In this document: one piece after another, positions 59,813 to 64,000 of the stretch | Position numbering within the stretch: the first letter of the stretch is position 1 | Layout: the number at the start of each line of letters is the position of its first letter | Origin: CAWCTD01 sp963798455 | GTDB lineage: Bacteria > Acidobacteriota > Terriglobia > Bryobacterales > Bryobacteraceae | DNA: 64,000 bases | Reading direction: 5' to 3' | Assembly: GCA_963798455.1 (NCBI GenBank) | Contig: CAWCTD010000004.1 | Span: forward strand, 1 to 64,000 | The notes under the pieces: model-generated | The model's database searches: none | What the model was told of the DNA's origin: nothing | The model's input: the letters and a program-made list of their open reading frames with translations, nothing else | Program-made: the position numbers and the translations under genes

Positions 59813-61923
59813 GACCCTTCCTTTGCTTCGTACTCTCCCTGTCACTCCTGGAGGCCCAAGCCCCCATCCGTGGCTATCCCCGTGACCAATGGCAGCCCGA
59901 GCGGCAGACCGAAACCAACGTCCGCTCCATTCCAGAACCGTCGCGGATTCGCCAGTACATCCAGACCATGTCGTCGGAGCCGCACAATGCCGGATCTCCC
60001 CGGTCCAAGGAGGTGGCGGAGTACATCCTGGGCCTGCTGAAGGAATGGGGCCTGGAAACGCGCATGGAGACCTTCGATGCCCTGCTGCCCTACCCCACCG
60101 AGCGCCGGCTGGAGATGACCGCGCCCTCAAAGTACGTCGCGCGGCTGGCCGAGCCGGCGATTCCGGAGGACCCCGATTCCAGCGATCAGAACCAGTTGCC
60201 CACCTACAACGCCTATTCCGGTTCCGGCACCGTGACGGGGCCAGTGGTCTATGTGAACTACGGCGTTCCCGAGGACTATGAGACCTTGAGCGAGCTGGGC
60301 ATCGACGTCAAGGACAAGATCGTTTTGGCCCGCTACGGGCGAGGCTGGCGGGGCACAAAGCCCAAGGTCGCTGCCGAACACGGCGCGATCGGTTGCCTGA
60401 TCTACTCCGATCCGAGGGATGACGGTTACTTCCAAGGGGACGCGTATCCGAAGGGCCCCTTCCGGCCGGCAGCCGGAGTGCAGAGGGGCAGTGTGATGGA
60501 CATGCCGCTCTACGTAGGCGATCCGCTCTCGCCGGGCTGGGCTTCCGTGCCGGGCGCCAAGCGCCTGCCCGTGGCTGAGGCTCAGACGCTGCTGAAGATT
60601 CCCGTCCTTCCGATCTCCTACGAGGACGCACAGCCGTTGTTAGCCAACCTGGGCGGCCCGGTAGCGCCCGAGCCATGGCGCGGAGCGCTTGGCCTGACGT
60701 ATCACGTCGGTCCGGGGCCCGCTACCTTGAGGCTCCAGGTGCAGTTGGACCAGGGGATCCGGCCGCTCTACGACGTGATCGCAACCATTCCGGGCAGCCA
60801 GTTTCCGGACCAGTGGGTTCTTTATGGAAACCACCACGACGCCTGGGTGAACGGCGCGAGCGATCCGGCCAGCGGCGCGGCGGTGGTGCTCGAGACGGCG
60901 CGAAGTCTTAGCGCGCTCACCAAGAAGGGCTGGCGGCCCAAGCGCACGATCATCCTGGCCTTGTGGGACGGCGAGGAGTTCGGCCTCGTCGGCTCCACCG
61001 AGTGGATCGAGAAGCACCAAGCCGAGCTGGAGCAGAAGGCAGTCGCCTACCTGAACTCCGACACCAACGGAAAGGGCTGGATCAGCGCCGCTGGATCTCC
61101 CTTCCTCGATCAGTTCATCCGAGGGGTCCTGGATGAAATCTCCGATCCCGACACGGGAAAGAAGCTCCTGGCGGTGGCCAGGCCGCGCCGCGACTCCGAC
61201 ACCCGGGAGACTCCTCCGCCTGGCTTCCAGGTGACTGCGCCCGGCGCGGGATCCGACTACACCGCCTTCGTTCATCACGCCGGCATACCGGTGCTGAACC
61301 TGGGCTTCTCCGAGGACGATTCCGGCGGCGTGTACCACTCCATATATGACTCCTTCACCTGGTACAGCCGTTTTGGGGACCCGGATTTCACCTACGGCAA
61401 AGCATTGGCTCAAGTGACCACCACTTCCCTGATGCGGCTGGCCGACGCACCCATCCTGCCCTTCGAGTTCGGCACGCTGGTGCGCGGGGTCCGCGGGTAT
61501 GTGAGCGAGATCGAGAAGCTCGCGGCAACCAAAGCGGGCAAAGTCGATCTAGCCGGAGTGAGGGCCAAGCTGCTGTCAATAGAGGCGGACGCCCGGCGTT
61601 ACGAAACGGAGCTGGGAAAGGCCATGCCGAAAGCGGCCAAGGCATCGCCGGACAAGCTCGCCAGCCTGAATGAGTTGCTCTACCACGCGGAGCACACGCT
61701 GACGCTTCCCGAGGGTCTACCGGGCCGGAGTTGGTACAAACACCAGATCTACGCCCCGGGCATGTACACGGGCTACAGCGCCAAGACCCTTCCCGGCGTC
61801 CGCGAAGCCGTGGAGGCAGGACGCTGGCAAGAGGCGCAGGCCCAGGCGGCCTCGGTGGTAAAGGTGCTGAGCGCCCTGGACGACCAGATCCGGCAGGCCA
61901 CGCAGGCCCTGAGCCGGCTGTAG
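59809..61923 (+). CDS. Secreted M28 peptidase, glutamate carboxypeptidase II-like
   Basis: A 704-residue protein with a signal peptide (FLCFVLSLSLLEAQA). A PA domain spans about 120-260 (NYGVPEDYETLSELGIDVKD). The M28 zinc peptidase core has YGNHHDAWVNGASDPASGA (first His and bridging Asp), LWDGEEFGLVGSTEW (catalytic Glu-Glu), LNSDTN (Asp) and GGVYHSIYDSF (His). A C-terminal TfR-dimerisation-like helical region closes it. The order matches PSMA/NAALADase. It cleaves C-terminal Glu or other residues. It shares four bases with dsbD. Confidence 0.92.
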   Translation: MRPFLCFVLSLSLLEAQAPIRGYPRDQWQPERQTETNVRSIPEPSRIRQYIQTMSSEPHNAGSPRSKEVAEYILGLLKEWGLETRMETFDALLPYPTERRLEMTAPSKYVARLAEPAIPEDPDSSDQNQLPTYNAYSGSGTVTGPVVYVNYGVPEDYETLSELGIDVKDKIVLARYGRGWRGTKPKVAAEHGAIGCLIYSDPRDDGYFQGDAYPKGPFRPAAGVQRGSVMDMPLYVGDPLSPGWASVPGAKRLPVAEAQTLLKIPVLPISYEDAQPLLANLGGPVAPEPWRGALGLTYHVGPGPATLRLQVQLDQGIRPLYDVIATIPGSQFPDQWVLYGNHHDAWVNGASDPASGAAVVLETARSLSALTKKGWRPKRTIILALWDGEEFGLVGSTEWIEKHQAELEQKAVAYLNSDTNGKGWISAAGSPFLDQFIRGVLDEISDPDTGKKLLAVARPRRDSDTRETPPPGFQVTAPGAGSDYTAFVHHAGIPVLNLGFSEDDSGGVYHSIYDSFTWYSRFGDPDFTYGKALAQVTTTSLMRLADAPILPFEFGTLVRGVRGYVSEIEKLAATKAGKVDLAGVRAKLLSIEADARRYETELGKAMPKAAKASPDKLASLNELLYHAEHTLTLPEGLPGRSWYKHQIYAPGMYTGYSAKTLPGVREAVEAGRWQEAQAQAASVVKVLSALDDQIRQATQALSRL

Positions 61924-61933
61924 AGGCCGGCCC

Positions 61934-62815
61934 TTACTGGATCAGGCCGGAGACCTCCGCCGGCGCCGGCTGGCAGAGCACGTTGTCGATGAGCCGCGTC
62001 GCGCCGAGCCACACAGCCGCCGCCACGCGGACCGGCGCGGAGATTCGTTCCACGGGCTGCATCTCGTCGGGGTCCACGACCTCCACGTACTCCGCCCGGA
62101 CCTGGGGTTGCTTGGCCAGGACCGCGAGCGCGGCGGCCCGGACCTCCGCCGGGTCCGTCGAGCCGCCGGCGATGAGCTGCTGGGCCACCAGCAGAGCTTG
62201 AAACAGAATGGGAGCGGCCTGGCGCTCCTCCGGACTGAGGCCTTTGTTGCGCGAGCTCAGCGCCAGGCCATCCGCTTCGCGGACGGTGGGAACCGGCGCC
62301 ACCTCCACCGGCAGACTCAGGTCTCGCACCATGCGGCGGATTACGGCAAGCTGCTGCGCATCCTTTTCACCGAAGTAGGCGCGGTCCGGCTGGATGATGT
62401 TAAAGAGCTTCAGCACGACCGTGGCGACCCCGCGGAAATGCCCGGGCCGGAATTCGCCGCAGAGTCTCTCGCTGACGCGGTTGACTTCCACGAATGTTCG
62501 CTGGGGCTCCGGGTACATCTGTTCCCCTTTGGGAGCAAAAACGATATCCACGCCGTGCTCGCCGCAGAAATGCAGGTCCGCGTCGAGCGTGCGCGGGTAG
62601 CGCTCGAAATCGTCCTGCCGGTCGAACTGAATGGGGTTCACGAAGATGCTGACCACAACGCAGTCCGTCTCGCGCCGCGCCAAGTCCATGAGGCTGCCGT
62701 GGCCTTCGTGCAGAGCGCCCATGGTCGGGACCAGGCCGATGGCCGCGCCCATGCGCCGCACCCGCGCCAGCATCTCGCGAATCTCGTCGATGTCGCGGAA
62801 GAGTTGCGCCTTCAC
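61934..62815 (-). CDS. panC: Pantothenate synthetase
   Basis: A 293-residue enzyme joining pantoate and beta-alanine. Motifs are VPTMGALHEGHGSLMDLARR (H-x-G-H nucleotide motif), VVSIFVNPIQFDRQDDFERY, FVEVNRVSERLCGEFRPGHF, AYFGEKDAQQLAVIRRMVRD and ALSSRNKGL. The GTG start overlaps the panB stop (GTGA). Confidence 0.96.
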   Translation of the reverse strand: MKAQLFRDIDEIREMLARVRRMGAAIGLVPTMGALHEGHGSLMDLARRETDCVVVSIFVNPIQFDRQDDFERYPRTLDADLHFCGEHGVDIVFAPKGEQMYPEPQRTFVEVNRVSERLCGEFRPGHFRGVATVVLKLFNIIQPDRAYFGEKDAQQLAVIRRMVRDLSLPVEVAPVPTVREADGLALSSRNKGLSPEERQAAPILFQALLVAQQLIAGGSTDPAEVRAAALAVLAKQPQVRAEYVEVVDPDEMQPVERISAPVRVAAAVWLGATRLIDNVLCQPAPAEVSGLIQ

Positions 62816-63624
62816 CGCGTCTCCTTGCCGGGGGTGGGGAAACGGCCGGAGCGGACGTCATCGCCATATCGCTGGGCCGCTTCGAGGATCGCCCCGCCCA
62901 GATCGGCATAGCGTCTGACGAAGGGCGGCGCCGTGCCCTGCGACAGACCGAGCATGTCATAGCAGACAAGCACCTGGCCGTCGCAGTACGGGCCAGCGCC
63001 GATGCCGATGGTGGGAATGCCGAGTTCAGCGGTTACCGTCGCGGCGACCTCCGCCGGGATCGACTCGAGCACCAGGGAGAAAGCGCCGGCCTCCTCCAGG
63101 GCGCGCGCCTGTTCGAGCAACTTCGCCGCTTCCTCCTCGCCTTTGGCCCGCTGCCGGTATCCTCCCAGTTGATGGACCGACTGCGGCAGCAGACCCAGGT
63201 GGCCCATGACGGGAATACCGATATCGACGAGGCGGCGAACGACATCCAATACCGGCCTGCCGCCCTCGATCTTCACCGCCGATGCCCCGCCCTCACTCAT
63301 CAGGCGGCCGGCGTTGCGAACCGCGTCGCTCACGCTCACTTGGGCGGCGAGAAACGGCATGTCGGCCGCCACCAGCGCGCGTCTGGCGCCGCGCGTCACC
63401 GCCGCCGTGTGATGAACCATGGCGTCCAGCGTCACCGGCAAAGTGGTCTCGTAGCCTAGAACGACGTTGGCCAGCGAGTCGCCCACCAGCAGCACATCCA
63501 CCCCGGCGCGATCCAGGATCTGCGCCATGGTGAAATCGTAGGCCGTGAGCACGACGATCTTCTCGCCGCGCTGCTTCTTCTCTTTCAGATCAGGCACCCG
63601 AACGCGCTTGATCGTGTCCGCCAT
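62812..63624 (-). CDS. panB: 3-methyl-2-oxobutanoate hydroxymethyltransferase
   Basis: A 270-residue TIM-barrel enzyme making ketopantoate from alpha-ketoisovalerate and 5,10-methylene-THF. Blocks are VVLTAYDFTMAQILDRAGVD, LVGDSLANVVLGYETTLPVT, EGGASAVKIEGG, GIPVMGHLGLLPQSVHQLGG and IGIGAGPYCDGQVLVCYDML. ATG at 63624 is supported by the family start; the open frame extends upstream. It overlaps panC by 4 bases and the DUF2520 gene by 35 bases. Confidence 0.96.
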   Translation of the reverse strand: MADTIKRVRVPDLKEKKQRGEKIVVLTAYDFTMAQILDRAGVDVLLVGDSLANVVLGYETTLPVTLDAMVHHTAAVTRGARRALVAADMPFLAAQVSVSDAVRNAGRLMSEGGASAVKIEGGRPVLDVVRRLVDIGIPVMGHLGLLPQSVHQLGGYRQRAKGEEEAAKLLEQARALEEAGAFSLVLESIPAEVAATVTAELGIPTIGIGAGPYCDGQVLVCYDMLGLSQGTAPPFVRRYADLGGAILEAAQRYGDDVRSGRFPTPGKETR

Positions 63625-64000
63625 TTCCACCTTCGCCTTCTCGCAAGCACCTCTCCACCAGGCGCGCTCTTTCTTCGGAAAGCCCGCGGCGCACCGCCAT
63701 ATCGAGGGCGTGGAGCCCGGCCCAGCGATAGAGTTCGCGCACGCTTTCCGGCGCGCCCTCAAGTGCCCGCACATGGCCCTCGATGGTCAGCAGGTCGCCA
63801 CGCTGGATAGGGCCGGTGAGGGCCTCGACCGGGCCAAGACGAAGTGCGTTCGCTGCGCTGGCTTCCACCAGAGGCCCGATGGCCCGGAGCGCCTTCTCCC
63901 CGCGTACTCCTGCCGCATCCATCAGCATAGCAGCCGCATCCACCAGGGCGACAATGTAGTTGCTGGCCATGACCGCCGCGGCGTGGTAGAGCAGCCGGCT
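63590..64000 (-). CDS. DUF2520 / Rossmann-like protein, C-terminal part, truncated at the window edge
   Basis: The visible part begins SRLLYHAAAVMASNYIVALV (positions 64000 downward), typical of the C-terminal helical domain of DUF2520 proteins, which are Rossmann-fold, ketopantoate-reductase- or F420-like. It ends RARLVERCLREGEGGNGGHD and eight residues more, with the stop at 63590-63592 inside the panB start region. The N-terminal dinucleotide-binding part lies beyond the window. Position beside panB-panC fits a pantoate-pathway reductase, which is inference. Confidence 0.7.
   Translation of the reverse strand, partial: SRLLYHAAAVMASNYIVALVDAAAMLMDAAGVRGEKALRAIGPLVEASAANALRLGPVEALTGPIQRGDLLTIEGHVRALEGAPESVRELYRWAGLHALDMAVRRGLSEERARLVERCLREGEGGNGGHDQARSGA

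Overview
The window looks like a GC-rich chromosome segment from an Acidobacteriota bacterium of the Solibacter/Bryobacter group. Three coding or relic sequences end in the Solibacter-type C-terminal domain (TIGR03437 family). There is a 1098-residue Oar-like TonB receptor with an N-terminal carboxypeptidase-regulatory domain, several Tat-exported sugar-acid and propeller proteins, and frequent GTG/TTG starts with 4-base stop/start overlaps. The assignment is inference from gene content.

Layout. Positions 1-5483 hold sugar and surface-polysaccharide type genes (an unrecognised barrel-like protein, an NAD-dependent epimerase, a sugar isomerase-like TIM barrel, a glycosyltransferase/methyltransferase fusion). 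All four carry frameshifts or a stop, and a 109-bp nested palindrome (MITE-like) sits among them. Positions 5555-9099 hold mazEF, a hemerythrin-like protein, purC, cvpA, a phosphoglycolate phosphatase-like HAD and a small zinc-ribbon protein. Positions 9233-19388 are a rearranged accessory region. It holds a large intact propeller/TIGR03437 exported protein, a regulator fragment, decayed transposase remains, a secreted protein, a complete IS701-like element with 18-bp inverted repeats and 4-bp flanking repeats, a broken propeller paralogue, and a 749-bp gap-free duplication of the TIGR03437 domain.

Positions 19515-26581 hold two Tat-exported enolase-superfamily proteins, a divergent cupin, an S9 peptidase, a DUF481 outer-membrane protein and vapBC. 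Positions 26604-32856 hold cinA, an agarase-like glycoside hydrolase, an NHL-type protein and the overlapping cluster rimO-yacG-pgpA. Positions 33066-39616 hold two convergent receivers, bamD-like, rpe, rsmB, ttcA, a PHP-type protein and a degenerate receiver. The TonB receptor follows with its own terminator.

Positions 43117-48468 form a divergent phosphate-themed locus. Leftward are two tandem thymidylate-kinase-like genes, sixA and an aspartyl protease. Rightward are Ppx/GppA-HD and a CHAD domain split over two adjacent genes. The two start codons are only 9 bp apart. I consider this the best candidate for an undescribed functional unit. From 48491 on the content is core: rplM-rpsI, rpsB-tsf-pyrH-frr, rpsA with a near-consensus promoter and a long leader, HU/IHF, HIT, yceD-rpmF-plsX, dsbD, an M28 peptidase and panB-panC. 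A DUF2520-type gene runs off the right edge.

Core genes are intact throughout, while the disruptions cluster at 1-5483 and 15604-18328. Real pseudogenisation and local consensus error cannot be told apart from one sequence. No tRNA, rRNA or CRISPR array was recognised.
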